A stretch of 64,000 bases of DNA from JACVRW01 sp963716215 (GTDB lineage: Bacteria > Actinomycetota > Thermoleophilia > Solirubrobacterales > Thermoleophilaceae). Position 1 is the stretch's first letter; each line of letters starts with the position of its first letter. The stretch covers positions 3,348,001-3,412,000 of the forward strand of contig OY970298.1 in NCBI GenBank assembly GCA_963716215.1, in the 5' to 3' direction. Shown here piece by piece: positions 23,798-31,900 of the stretch. Made by a program: the position numbers and the translations under genes. The notes under the pieces are model-generated. The model made no database searches and was not told the origin of the DNA. It worked only from the letters and a program-made list of their open reading frames with translations.

Positions 23798-24790
23798 TCA
23801 GGCGTTGCTGAGCTCGCGCTCGGTGGCCTGGAGCACGCCGGCGCGGTTCTTGTGCTTGCGCTCGTAGCTGCGGACCGCCTTGATCCGTGTCTCGTCGCCC
23901 TCGGAGAGCACGACGCGAACTTCGTCGACGCCCAGCTCGTCGTATCCGGGCCACGGCTCGTTCGCCTGCAGCGAGTCGATCCGACCGGTGACCGTCGAGC
24001 GGTTCTGGTTCTTGCGCTCGTAGGCGTTGACCTTGGCCAGGTCGATCTGGGAGAGCTCCGAGAGCTTGTCCAGGATCTCGTCGGCGCTGAGCGAGTCGTA
24101 CTTGGCGATGGCCAGATCGGACTCCGACGCGACGGCGCCCTTGACCGTGCCCTCGGCACGCGCGACGCCGGGCACCTTGCGGGTCTGGCGAGCGGTGCGC
24201 TTGGCCGTGCGGCCCACCTCACGCACCGTGTCGGCGGCCCCGGTCTCGGTCACGTCGTACGACCCGTTGCCGTCGAACTCCGCCCGGGCGACCGCGTCGG
24301 TCAGCCGGGGGATCTCCTTCAGCAGCCGGTCGAGCATCCGTTGCTCGTCGGCGAGCACCGACCTGGCCAGCCGCTCTGTCTTGGCGTCCTCCGCCGTGCG
24401 CGCGAGCCGGGCCAGCGCGGTGTAGGTGGCGATCTCCAGCGCCTCAGCCGCACAGCTGTCCTTGGCGTTCTTGAGCACCTTCTCCTCGCCACCGGTTCCC
24501 CGGATCAGGTCGAGCGGCGTCTTGGTCAGAGCCAAGGCCTGGCCGATCAGGCTCTCGAGCGCGCCCAACCCCGCCTGGACGGGGTTGTTGCCCTGCCCGA
24601 GCTCGGCCAACCTCGCCTCGACGCGCTCGGCGTGCCGCCGCGTCTCGTCCAGATGGCTCTCCAGCCCGTCGCGGTACTGGCCCTTGGGGGTCATCGCGAT
24701 CTGCGCTTGCAACTGGCGTACGAGCGCCAGCTCCGAGCCGTGGGCCTCGTTCAGGTACTGCACGATCTTCTGATTCTGCTGCTTGTTCAA
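23798..24790 (-). CDS. DUF892 ferritin-like domain protein with C-terminal repeats
   Basis: 330 aa from TTG 24790, with GGAG 6 nt upstream. The N-terminal half (1-165) is a four-helix ferritin-like/YciF-type region (YLNEAHGSELALVRQLQAQI, SHLDETRRHAERVEARL, ALEIATYTALARLA). The C-terminal half has two copies of an element ending in YERKNQNRSTV and YERKHKNRAGV, each preceded by a D/E-rich helix. The start lies 59 nt from the YihY-family gene stop. DUF892 proteins are linked to stress survival; metal binding here is not demonstrated by the sequence. Confidence 0.8.
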   Translation of the reverse strand: MNKQQNQKIVQYLNEAHGSELALVRQLQAQIAMTPKGQYRDGLESHLDETRRHAERVEARLAELGQGNNPVQAGLGALESLIGQALALTKTPLDLIRGTGGEEKVLKNAKDSCAAEALEIATYTALARLARTAEDAKTERLARSVLADEQRMLDRLLKEIPRLTDAVARAEFDGNGSYDVTETGAADTVREVGRTAKRTARQTRKVPGVARAEGTVKGAVASESDLAIAKYDSLSADEILDKLSELSQIDLAKVNAYERKNQNRSTVTGRIDSLQANEPWPGYDELGVDEVRVVLSEGDETRIKAVRSYERKHKNRAGVLQATERELSNA

Positions 24791-24848
24791 GTCGTCATCT
24801 CCGTGTCGATATTTCGGTGGTTGAAAGGTGGTTGAAAGGGTCTGACGC

Positions 24849-25829
24849 TCACGCCGTCCGGGCGCGGCGCTTCGGCTTCGGCTCGGACCGGTGGTCGAGC
24901 TGGAGCTCGCGCTCCGCGCCCGGCACGCCCTCCTCGAGCTCCCGGCTGCGCTCGTGCTCGGCGTTGAGCTCCGCGCCGAGCAGAATCGCGACGTTGGTCA
25001 GCCAGACCCAGACGAGGAAGACGATTACGCCTCCGAGCGCGCCGTAGGTTTTGCTGTAGGAACCGAAGTTCGCGACGTAGAAGGCGAACCCGGCCGACGC
25101 CACCAGCCAGACCACGATCGCCAACACGCTGCCCGGGGTGACCCACTTGAAGCCCCGCAACTTGGCGTTCGGCGACGCGTAGTAGAGCAACGCGATCATG
25201 GACAGCACCGCCACGAGCAACACCGGCCACTTGGCGATGTCCCAAACGGTCACCGCGGTGTCCCCCACGCCGATCGCCGATCCCACTTCCTGCGCGACCG
25301 GCCCGGTGAGCACGAGCGCGGCCAGCACCAGCGCCAGCAGAACGACGAGGACCAGGGTCACGGCCATCTGCAACGGCCGCAGCTTGATGATCGAGCGCCC
25401 TTCCTCGACCTCGTAGATCACGTTCGACGCCCGCATGAACGCGCCGACGTAGCCGGACGCGGTCCAGAGTGCGCCCACGATCCCGACTATCAGCAGGATG
25501 CCGGCTGAGCCCTTCGAGCTGGTGATGTCGGCGATCGGTCCCTTGAAGGTCTCGGCCGCCGACGCCGGCCCGATCGAAGTGACCACGTCGGTGAGCGAGT
25601 CCGTGACCGTCTTGGGATCGCCGACGAGGCCGGCGATCGAGACCATGGCGATCAGCGCCGGAAAGATCGACAGCACCGCGTAGTAGGTCAGCGCGGCCGC
25701 GGAGTCCGTGAGGTTGTCCTCCTTGAACTCCGCGACCGTGCGCTTGACGGTCTGCACGACACCGCCCTCGCGCGGGTGCGCCGGCCCTTCCGGCCGGCGA
25801 CCCGAGCGCTTCTCATTCGTGACGTCCAT
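24849..25829 (-). CDS. YihY/virulence factor BrkB family membrane protein
   Basis: 326 aa with six hydrophobic segments. It carries the family marker DSAAALTYYAVLSIFPALIAMVS near the N-terminus (family: a..laY..llSlfPll), GASGYVGAFMRASNVIYEVEEGRS-like, and WKWVTPGSVLAIVVWLVAS..F-like segments. The C-terminal tail is charged and cytoplasmic, ending RSEPKPKRRARTA. The start lies 1 nt after the DUF3618 gene stop. The function of YihY proteins is unknown. Context is an envelope-stress cluster with DUF3618 and holin-like genes. Confidence 0.9.
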   Translation of the reverse strand: MDVTNEKRSGRRPEGPAHPREGGVVQTVKRTVAEFKEDNLTDSAAALTYYAVLSIFPALIAMVSIAGLVGDPKTVTDSLTDVVTSIGPASAAETFKGPIADITSSKGSAGILLIVGIVGALWTASGYVGAFMRASNVIYEVEEGRSIIKLRPLQMAVTLVLVVLLALVLAALVLTGPVAQEVGSAIGVGDTAVTVWDIAKWPVLLVAVLSMIALLYYASPNAKLRGFKWVTPGSVLAIVVWLVASAGFAFYVANFGSYSKTYGALGGVIVFLVWVWLTNVAILLGAELNAEHERSRELEEGVPGAERELQLDHRSEPKPKRRARTA

Positions 25830-25830
25830 G

Positions 25831-26319
25831 TCAGGCGGTCCTGGCCTCCTGGGCCTTCTCCTGCGCGCTGTCCTTCAGCTGCTCGGCCTGCTCGCGGCCG
25901 GCGTCCTTCGCCGTCTCGGCAGCCTGCTCGGCGACGTGCTTGCCGCGCTCCAGCGCCTCCTGGCCGGTCTCCATGGCCTTCTCCTTGACCTGGTCCGCGA
26001 CCGGGCCGATCTTCTCGTCCTCGACCTTGGTGCTGGGGATCAGCAGCCCGGCGAGGAAGCCTGCTCCGAGGGCGGCGATGCCGAGGCCCAGCGGGTTCTC
26101 CTGGGCGACACCCGCGGCCTTGCGGGCGCCCTGCTTCACGTCATCGCTGTCGGGAGTGGTTCCCGAGACCTTCGAGCGAAGGGTGTCGACCTTGTCGGAG
26201 ACCGCTTCCTTCGCGCGGCCGGTGACGTCGGTCTTGTGGCCGAGCGCCTCCACCGTGTTGCCCATCTGCTCGCGGGTCTGCTCTATGTCCTGCCGGATCT
26301 GGCTTGGGTCTTGGCCCAT
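25831..26319 (-). CDS. DUF3618 domain protein
   Basis: 162 aa from ATG 26319, preceded by AAGGAGGA at 7 nt. The N-terminal DPSQIRQDIEQTREQMGNTVEALGHKTDV is the DUF3618 signature. A single hydrophobic helix (LGLGIAALGAGFLAGLLIPS) follows, then an alanine/glutamate-rich amphipathic tail predicted to be coiled coil. It overlaps the holin-like gene by 37 nt. DUF3618 genes usually travel with holin-like and YihY-type genes in Actinobacteria. Confidence 0.88.
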   Translation of the reverse strand: MGQDPSQIRQDIEQTREQMGNTVEALGHKTDVTGRAKEAVSDKVDTLRSKVSGTTPDSDDVKQGARKAAGVAQENPLGLGIAALGAGFLAGLLIPSTKVEDEKIGPVADQVKEKAMETGQEALERGKHVAEQAAETAKDAGREQAEQLKDSAQEKAQEARTA

Positions 26320-26702
26320 TCCATGTCCTCCTTCACGCTGTCCACGGCCTGCTCGGGCACCGGTGGCGCCGCCTGCTTGACCTTTTGTTTTCCGGTGATC
26401 GCCAGGACGGCGGCGATGACCCCGTAAGAAACTGCGACAACCAACGCGGCCAACCAGATCTCCATGACCTTGTCCAGGGCCGCGATCAGGCATGCCGTCA
26501 GCGCCGCGAAGGCGCCCAGGCCGAAGAGGCCGGCGCCGCCGAACATGCCGGCGCCCAGCCCGGCCTGCTTGCCCTTCTCCTGAAGCTCCGCCTTGGCCAG
26601 CTCCATCTCCTGCTTGACCAAGGTCGTGGTGTGATCCGAAAGATCCCGCAGGAGCTCGCCGGTGGGCCGGTCGCGCAACGCGTTGTCATTCGAGGCCGTC
26701 AT
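26283..26702 (-). CDS. Phage holin family / Actinobacterial holin-X-like membrane protein
   Basis: 139 aa. PTGELLRDLSDHTTTLVKQEMELAKAEL is the conserved amphipathic N-terminus of the family, followed by two transmembrane helices (AGLFGLGAFAALTACLIAALDKV and IWLAALVVAVSYGVIAAVLA). Despite the name these chromosomal proteins are not phage lysis genes. It overlaps the next gene by 37 nt and starts 3 nt after the previous stop, so it is part of a compact envelope operon. Confidence 0.88.
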   Translation of the reverse strand: MTASNDNALRDRPTGELLRDLSDHTTTLVKQEMELAKAELQEKGKQAGLGAGMFGGAGLFGLGAFAALTACLIAALDKVMEIWLAALVVAVSYGVIAAVLAITGKQKVKQAAPPVPEQAVDSVKEDMEWAKTQARSGRT

Positions 26703-26705
26703 CGC

Positions 26706-27221
26706 CTAGAGCCCTGCGTCGGCGCGGGGCGGCTGCGGCTGCGGCTGGGCCAGCTCGCCAGCCGAGCGGTAGCGCTCGCTGCTGGAGGCCTTGAGCAGCC
26801 GTGAGGCCATGAAGCCGAGTGCCATCCCGCCGGCAACCACGGCCCACGGGTTGCGGCGACCGAAGTCCTCGACGTCCCGCAGGATGCGGTCGCCGTCCGC
26901 TTCGTGCAGGTAGCCGCCCAGGCGCTCGGCCCTCTCAGCGGCCTGCTCCGCATAGCTCGCCGGCGCGTCCTTGCCCTGCCGGCGCAGCTCTTCGGCCACC
27001 GAGCGGACATCCGCGGCAGTTGACTGCACCCGCTCGCCGGCATCGCTCGAACGCCGGTTCACCTGATCGCGTACCTGCTCGCGCGCCCGGCTGGAAGCTG
27101 CTCCGACCTGCTCCTGAGCCTTGTCCGCGACCTCCTGGACCTTGCCTTGCGACTGGTCCTCTGTGTGAGATGCGTCGGCTGACGTTGATCCGTTTGGCCG
27201 AACGCTCACGCTCTGCTCCAT
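26706..27221 (-). CDS. Hydrophilic coiled-coil protein with one hydrophobic helix
   Basis: 171 aa from ATG 27221 (GAGGAG at 8 nt). Residues 20-115 are a charged, alanine-rich amphipathic region (QGKVQEVADKAQEQVGAASSRAREQVRDQV), like LEA/ElaB-type stress proteins. A segment NPWAVVAGGMALGFMASRLLKAS forms a short membrane-inserted helix with the conserved N-P-W start. It is the first gene of the operon with holin-like, DUF3618 and YihY genes. It probably tethers to the membrane under stress; the function is unknown. Confidence 0.75.
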   Translation of the reverse strand: MEQSVSVRPNGSTSADASHTEDQSQGKVQEVADKAQEQVGAASSRAREQVRDQVNRRSSDAGERVQSTAADVRSVAEELRRQGKDAPASYAEQAAERAERLGGYLHEADGDRILRDVEDFGRRNPWAVVAGGMALGFMASRLLKASSSERYRSAGELAQPQPQPPRADAGL

Positions 27222-27376
27222 GTCCTTCTCCTCTTCGGACGAGTGTTCATCGCTGCCCATTACTGGTCCCCCACAGTGGCACCCGGGAAGCAAGCCGCCC
27301 GCTGGATTTGGCGCAAGTGCGACAGCTATTCGCGACAACCTGTCCCACTTCGTCTCATCTGGGGCATGATGGGGCG

Positions 27377-27400
27377 ATGACGGGAACCGCTACGACATGA
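27377..27400 (+). CDS. Leaderless 7-codon upstream ORF coupled to the TetR-SpoIIE gene
   Basis: ATG 27377 opens a 7-residue frame (MTGTATT) whose TGA (27398-27400) overlaps the ATG of the following gene as ATGA. A CATGAT -10-like hexamer ends 6 nt before this ATG, so transcription may start on the short ORF itself. It would couple translation of the regulator-phosphatase to a leaderless mini-ORF. It is too short to be confident of expression. Confidence 0.35.
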   Translation: MTGTATT

Positions 27401-28794
27401 CCGCGACGAAGCAGGTCGACCTCAGACGTGCCGATGCGCTGCGCAACCGAGAGCGCATCCTCGACGCGGCGGAGCGAATGCTCGAGCGATCGCCTTCCGC
27501 CACGCTCGCCGACATCGCAACGGCAGCCGGCGTGGCGCGGTCCACGCTCCACCGCCGCTTTCCCAATCGCGACGCGCTGCTCGCCGCTCTTCAGGACCGC
27601 CCACAGGAGAGCGGCCTCGACGCCCCCGATGGGGCACTGCCCCCCGGCCGCCTGGGTCGTGACCGGCCGGTGAGCCTCGATGCCATCCACGTCTTCGACG
27701 TCGTGCCACCGGCCGTGTTGGCCGAACAGCTGGTGGCCGAGGCCCAGCGCATCGCCCAGGTTCCGGTGGCGCTGTACGTAATCGACATCGACGGCTCCCA
27801 TCTGCTCCACATGGCCGGACCGCGCCGTCTAGGCGAGAAGCTCGAGGCACGCCTGGCCGTCGGGCCGGAGCTCGACGCCGACGGGCTGTCAGATCTGCGC
27901 GAGCAGCTCTCGACCTTCCCGAATGTCCACGTCTACGCCATGTGGTTGCGTGGCCGCGCCAACGGAGTGATGATCGCCTTCGGCCGGCCGGCGGAGCCGC
28001 TCAGCGAGCTCGCACGACAGGCGGCGGCAGCGATCACCCTGGCGGATCGCTACACGGATGCGTTCGCCTCGGCGCAGCGCCGCAAGCAGCCGACTGCTGC
28101 CGCCGAGATCCAGCAAAGCCTGCTCCCGCCCCGCATCTCTCGAGTCACCGGTGGGGAGCTCGCGGGGGACGTGCTCCCGAGCTACGAGGTCGCGGGAGAC
28201 TGGTTCGACGTGATCGAGAACGCCGACGGGGTCTGGGTGACACTGGCCGACGGGCTGGGGGGCTCGACCCGGGCGACCGCGAGCAGCGCCGTGGCATTGG
28301 GTGCCCTCCGAGCCAGCCGGCGAAGCGGTGGCGACATCGGCGAGGCGCTCGTCGTGATGCACCAGGCGCTCCGCGAGCTGCCGGGCCCGCGCGCGGAGAT
28401 GACAGCGGTTGTCGCGCGCTGGGAGCCCGCGAGCGCCAAGCTGCATGTGGCCAATTGCGGCCACGGGCCACCGCTGATCCTCCGCAGCTGTGGAGAGGTC
28501 GAGCACATGCGGATCCCCAAGACCCGCGGTCTCGGGGGCCGGGGCAGCGTCAAGCCGGTCGAGCAGACGGCCACTCTCGAGCCGGGTGATCGGCTCGTGA
28601 TGGTCTCCGACGGCGTAACGGCTTCCGGCGAAGGTCAGGCCGGCCTGGGCGACGAGGGAGTCGTCGAAGCCGCGCTGCGATCTCAGCGCGCCACTGCCGC
28701 CGACACCGTCCGGGAGATCCACAAGGCGGTGCTTGCCGCGGTTGAGGGGGAGCTCACCGACGACGCCACGGCCGTGTGCCTGGCGGTCGGGTGA
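27397..28794 (+). CDS. TetR-type HTH fused to a SpoIIE/PP2C-like serine phosphatase
   Basis: 465 aa. Residues 14-65 are a TetR_N HTH: NRERILDAAERMLERSPSATLADIATAAGVARSTLHRRFPNRDALLAAL. A central region (about 85-225) resembles a GAF-like sensor (VPVALYVIDIDGSHLLHMAGP). Residues about 230-465 form a SpoIIE phosphatase: AAEIQQSLLPP, VAGDWFDVIENADGVWVTLADGLGGS (metal-binding D), LHVANCGHGPP, LVMVSDGVTASG and TDDATAVCL. The whole reads as one uninterrupted frame, so the fusion is real. It would link DNA binding to dephosphorylation of an anti-sigma antagonist. It is divergent from the envelope operon. Confidence 0.88.
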   Translation: MTATKQVDLRRADALRNRERILDAAERMLERSPSATLADIATAAGVARSTLHRRFPNRDALLAALQDRPQESGLDAPDGALPPGRLGRDRPVSLDAIHVFDVVPPAVLAEQLVAEAQRIAQVPVALYVIDIDGSHLLHMAGPRRLGEKLEARLAVGPELDADGLSDLREQLSTFPNVHVYAMWLRGRANGVMIAFGRPAEPLSELARQAAAAITLADRYTDAFASAQRRKQPTAAAEIQQSLLPPRISRVTGGELAGDVLPSYEVAGDWFDVIENADGVWVTLADGLGGSTRATASSAVALGALRASRRSGGDIGEALVVMHQALRELPGPRAEMTAVVARWEPASAKLHVANCGHGPPLILRSCGEVEHMRIPKTRGLGGRGSVKPVEQTATLEPGDRLVMVSDGVTASGEGQAGLGDEGVVEAALRSQRATAADTVREIHKAVLAAVEGELTDDATAVCLAVG

Positions 28795-28807
28795 GCCGGA
28801 ACCTACG

Positions 28808-29584
28808 ATGGACAGCCAGCCGCGACCCCAGATCCCGGGTGACCTCGGCATCGTCGGTGTGGGCTCGATCGCCGAGGCGATCGTCACCGGCCTGTGCGCA
28901 GGCGAGGACGCCCCAGCCGCCATTCACCTGTCCCCACGGAACGCCCTGCGGGCGAGCCGGCTCGCCGCTCGCTACCCATCCGTTCACGTGGCCGAGAGCA
29001 ATCAGGGCGTCGTCGACCGTGCCGAGGTCGTGCTTGTGTGCGTTCGACCGCAGGACGCGCCCGCCGCGGTCTCGGACCTGACCTTCCGGGAACCGCAGGC
29101 GGTGATCAGCGTCCTGGCAGGCGTCTCGATCTACACGCTCCGTGCCCTGGTCGCACCGGCGCGGGACGTCGTGCGCACGATCCCCCTCCCCGCCGTCGCC
29201 AGGCGCACCGGCCTCACCGCGATCCACCCAGGGCACGAGCTCGCCCGCGTGATCTTCGAGCCCCTCGGCGGGGTCATCGCCGTCGACGACGAGCGTGCGC
29301 TCGACGCGCTGTCCGCGTCCACCGCCACGATCGCCGCTCACCTGGCCTATCTGGACACGATCAGCCGCTGGCTCGCCGACCGGGGGATTCCCGCGGCGGA
29401 TGCGGCGGCGTACGTCGCGGCGGTGTTCGGAGCCGAGGCGAGCGACTTCAGCGCTCAGGCCGACGAGTACGCGACCGCCGGCGGGATCAACGAGCAGTTC
29501 CTCGCCACCCTCCGCCGCGCGGGCACCTTCGACGTCGTCGAGCGCGCCCTCGACGACGTTGAAGATCGACTCAGCGGCGCGTGA
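28808..29584 (+). CDS. Pyrroline-5-carboxylate reductase family protein
   Basis: 258 aa from ATG 28808. The N-terminal Rossmann motif is LGIVGVGSIAEAIVTGL, NADP-binding follows in LSPRNALRASRLAARYPS, and VISVLAGVSIYTLRALV and VVRTIPLPAVARRTG are ProC landmarks. The typical C-terminal ProC dimerisation helices are weakly conserved, with AEASDFSAQADEYATAGGINEQFLATL in place of the usual TSPGGTT motif. It may be a ProC paralogue with another imine or keto substrate. It lies 13 nt after the SpoIIE gene. Confidence 0.8.
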   Translation: MDSQPRPQIPGDLGIVGVGSIAEAIVTGLCAGEDAPAAIHLSPRNALRASRLAARYPSVHVAESNQGVVDRAEVVLVCVRPQDAPAAVSDLTFREPQAVISVLAGVSIYTLRALVAPARDVVRTIPLPAVARRTGLTAIHPGHELARVIFEPLGGVIAVDDERALDALSASTATIAAHLAYLDTISRWLADRGIPAADAAAYVAAVFGAEASDFSAQADEYATAGGINEQFLATLRRAGTFDVVERALDDVEDRLSGA

Positions 29585-29596
29585 GAGTCCGCGGGT

Positions 29597-29977
29597 TCAG
29601 TCGCTCCCCGGCTGCGCGAGTCGGCGCGCCAGCCAGGCGCTGAGCACCGTTCCGGTGACAGCCGCGCCGAGGACGCCCGGGAAGGCCACCGGGCGGAGGT
29701 GATCGCGCGCGAGCAGGCATGCGGCCGCGTCGAGGCCGTCGACCACGACCGAGGCCTCCAGCCAGCCGCGCGTGCTCGCGTCGCGGTCCAGGGCCAGGTG
29801 GAGCCCGAGGCCGAGCCCCAGATCGCGCGCGCCGACCATTCGTACGAAGAGGCCCGTCGCGCCGTCTGAGTCGCGGCCGGTCATCGTCCGCGCCACCAGG
29901 TCCGGCGCAAGCAGCGACACCACGCCGAAGGCGATGCGTCCGCGCGCCAGGGCAAACGCCAGATCCCGTTCCTCCAT
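29597..29977 (-). CDS. Small membrane protein (DUF4267-like)
   Basis: 126 aa with three or four weak hydrophobic segments (IAFGVVSLLAPDLVARTMTG, ARDLGLGLGLHLALD, ASVVVDGLDAAACLLA, AAVTGTVLSAWLARRL). The R-x-x-G-A-R-D-L-G-L-G pattern is typical of a small actinobacterial membrane family. TAGGAT ends 6 nt before ATG 29977, indicating a leaderless start. The function is unknown. Confidence 0.7.
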   Translation of the reverse strand: MEERDLAFALARGRIAFGVVSLLAPDLVARTMTGRDSDGATGLFVRMVGARDLGLGLGLHLALDRDASTRGWLEASVVVDGLDAAACLLARDHLRPVAFPGVLGAAVTGTVLSAWLARRLAQPGSD

Positions 29978-30032
29978 CGCGCGATCCTACGAGATCGCCA
30001 GACGGCGTTCGGGATGCGTGGATACTCCCGGC

Positions 30033-31337
30033 GTGGCCGATCCAGACCGACGCAAGCGGAGCCGCTCCGGGCAGCTCCTCGACGCGGTGGTCTGGGGCAT
30101 CGCCCTGGGCGCGGCGTCGGGCGCGGTGCTGGGCCATGCGATCGACGGGGTCGGGGCCGCCGTCGGCGCCCTGGTCGGCGCGGCCGTGTACACGCCGGCC
30201 GAGGTGATCACCACGATGAGCAGAGGCGGCGCGGAGATCAAGCCGCTCTGGCAGCGCATCTTCAGCAGCGCGCTGCTGATGGCGCTGTTCGGCTGGGTGC
30301 TTGGTCTGATCTACGGCCCCGACGAGCCGCTCCTCACGGCGATCATCAGCGGCGCGTTCCTCGGCCTGCTCGGGCTGCGCCCGGTGAAGCTGGCCCTGGG
30401 GCTCCTGGTCGGCGTCGCCCTGGGCGTCCTGTTCCAGGCGCTCGACGCGGATGTCGAGTCCGCTCTGGTGGCGGCGGCGGTGGCGATCGTCTACCGAGTC
30501 GTCGCCGCGGTCGCCTACCGCGATCGGCCGCTGGTCCGCGTGATGGCCGAGGAGGTACCGGCCGGGGAGCTGCGCTACGTCGTGCCCTTCGAGGCGCGCT
30601 CGCGGTACGTGGGCGCCGACTACGTCGAGCAGCTCGCGAAGGTCCAGGGCGGGACGTTCCGCCGCAATCCGCCCGACGTGGGCATCCTGGCCTCGCTCGA
30701 CAGCCTGAACGGGCCGACCTTCGACGCCGGTCGGGTGCACCCGCTGATCCGCGAGTTCTACGAGCACACCAGCCGCTTCAAGCTCTCGATCGTTCCCGAG
30801 TGGCGGCGCTGGATGAAGCCCGGCTACGAGGTCTTCAAGCTGCTGGTGGCGCAGCCGCTCGGGCAGGCCGCGATCCCGTCCAACATCGAAGAGGCCCAGC
30901 GAGGGATGGTCAGCACGATCGACACGATCTCGCTGGACGGAAACGACGAGATCGACATCCGGGGCTGGATCCGGACCTTCGCGGACTCGGGCAAGCCGAT
31001 CTACGTCGGCATCTACACGAGCTTCCGGCACGAGGACCGCGGCTATGTGAGCGTCGGCTTCCCGATCCCCAGCGCCAACTTCACGGCCACCCTCCTCCCC
31101 CAGAACGTCGGGGAGCACGACTTCGAGCTGACGTCGCGAAGCGACCTCGCGTTTCCGGGGCACTACCTGAGCTCCGTCGACAGCGAGCGCGACGCTCTGA
31201 CCGTACTCAAGCTGCTCTATTTCCAGGAACGCATCCTCGTCTACGTCGCCGAGGGCGAGCTGAAGACGGACCACAGCTTCTACCTGGCCGGGCAGCGGTT
31301 CCTCACGCTGCGCTACGAGATCGAGCGCCTGACGTAG
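30033..31337 (+). CDS. Membrane protein with N-terminal helices and a large cytoplasmic domain
   Basis: 434 aa from GTG 30033. The first about 165 residues hold five or six hydrophobic glycine-rich segments (VVWGIALGAASGAVLGHAI, GAAVGALVGAAVYT, LLMALFGWVLGLIY, GAFLGLLGL, LALGLLVGVALGVLF). The remainder is soluble and strand-rich, including DIRGWIRTFADSGKPIYVGIYTSFRHEDRGYVSVGFPIPSANF and DHSFYLAGQRFLTLRYEIERL. I do not recognise a named family. GATACT ends 6 nt before the GTG. The neighbouring YceI gene starts 20 nt downstream. Confidence 0.75.
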   Translation: MADPDRRKRSRSGQLLDAVVWGIALGAASGAVLGHAIDGVGAAVGALVGAAVYTPAEVITTMSRGGAEIKPLWQRIFSSALLMALFGWVLGLIYGPDEPLLTAIISGAFLGLLGLRPVKLALGLLVGVALGVLFQALDADVESALVAAAVAIVYRVVAAVAYRDRPLVRVMAEEVPAGELRYVVPFEARSRYVGADYVEQLAKVQGGTFRRNPPDVGILASLDSLNGPTFDAGRVHPLIREFYEHTSRFKLSIVPEWRRWMKPGYEVFKLLVAQPLGQAAIPSNIEEAQRGMVSTIDTISLDGNDEIDIRGWIRTFADSGKPIYVGIYTSFRHEDRGYVSVGFPIPSANFTATLLPQNVGEHDFELTSRSDLAFPGHYLSSVDSERDALTVLKLLYFQERILVYVAEGELKTDHSFYLAGQRFLTLRYEIERLT

Positions 31338-31357
31338 GCGAGCGATACGATCGCGCC

Positions 31358-31900
31358 GTGGCGCTTCGAGCTGGGAGGCATACGGTCGGCCCCGACGGCG
31401 GGTCCATGCAGGTCCGCACGTACCGAGAGGGCATCGCGCAGAAGGTCGGCCACGACCTGATCATCGACGTCGGGCAGTGGCAGGCGGTGGTCGAGGTCGG
31501 CGAGGACGGGACGCTTTCCGCCGTCGAGCTCGACGCGGAGCCTGGCTCCCTGCAGGTGCGCGAGGGGCTGCGCGGCATCAAGCCGCTCACCGACAAGGAC
31601 CGCGCCGACATCCGCAAGACCATCACCGAGAAGATCCTCGGAGGGCGGCCCATCGCCTTCCGCTCGACCGCGGTCGACCCGGGCGACGGTGCGCTGACCG
31701 TGCGCGGCGAGCTCGAGCTCGGCGGTACGAAGCGGGAGGCGAGCTTCCAGCTCACCGCGGCGGCCGATGGGCGCGTGACCGGCACGCTGCCCGTGACCCA
31801 GACCGAGTGGGGCATCAAGCCCTACCGCGGGATGATGGGCGCGCTCAAGGTGCGCGACACCATTGAGGTCGTAGTCGACGTGCCGCTGCCATCGGACTAG
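31358..31900 (+). CDS. YceI family lipid-binding-like protein
   Basis: 180 aa from GTG 31358; TACGAT ends 6 nt upstream, a leaderless start. YceI features: GVGHDLIIDVGQW-like strand with KVGHDL, DRADIRKTITEKILGG (the conserved helix), IAFRSTAVDPGDGALTVRGELELGGTKREASFQLT, and TQTEWGIKPYRGMMGALKV. The lipocalin-like fold binds isoprenoids in relatives. No signal peptide is present, so it is probably cytoplasmic. It overlaps the converging MFS gene by 4 nt. Confidence 0.88.
   Translation: MALRAGRHTVGPDGGSMQVRTYREGIAQKVGHDLIIDVGQWQAVVEVGEDGTLSAVELDAEPGSLQVREGLRGIKPLTDKDRADIRKTITEKILGGRPIAFRSTAVDPGDGALTVRGELELGGTKREASFQLTAAADGRVTGTLPVTQTEWGIKPYRGMMGALKVRDTIEVVVDVPLPSD

Noticed and set aside
26283..26702. 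Prophage holin
   Set aside because: The holin-like gene is part of a chromosomal DUF3618/YihY operon; no phage structural or lysis genes are present.
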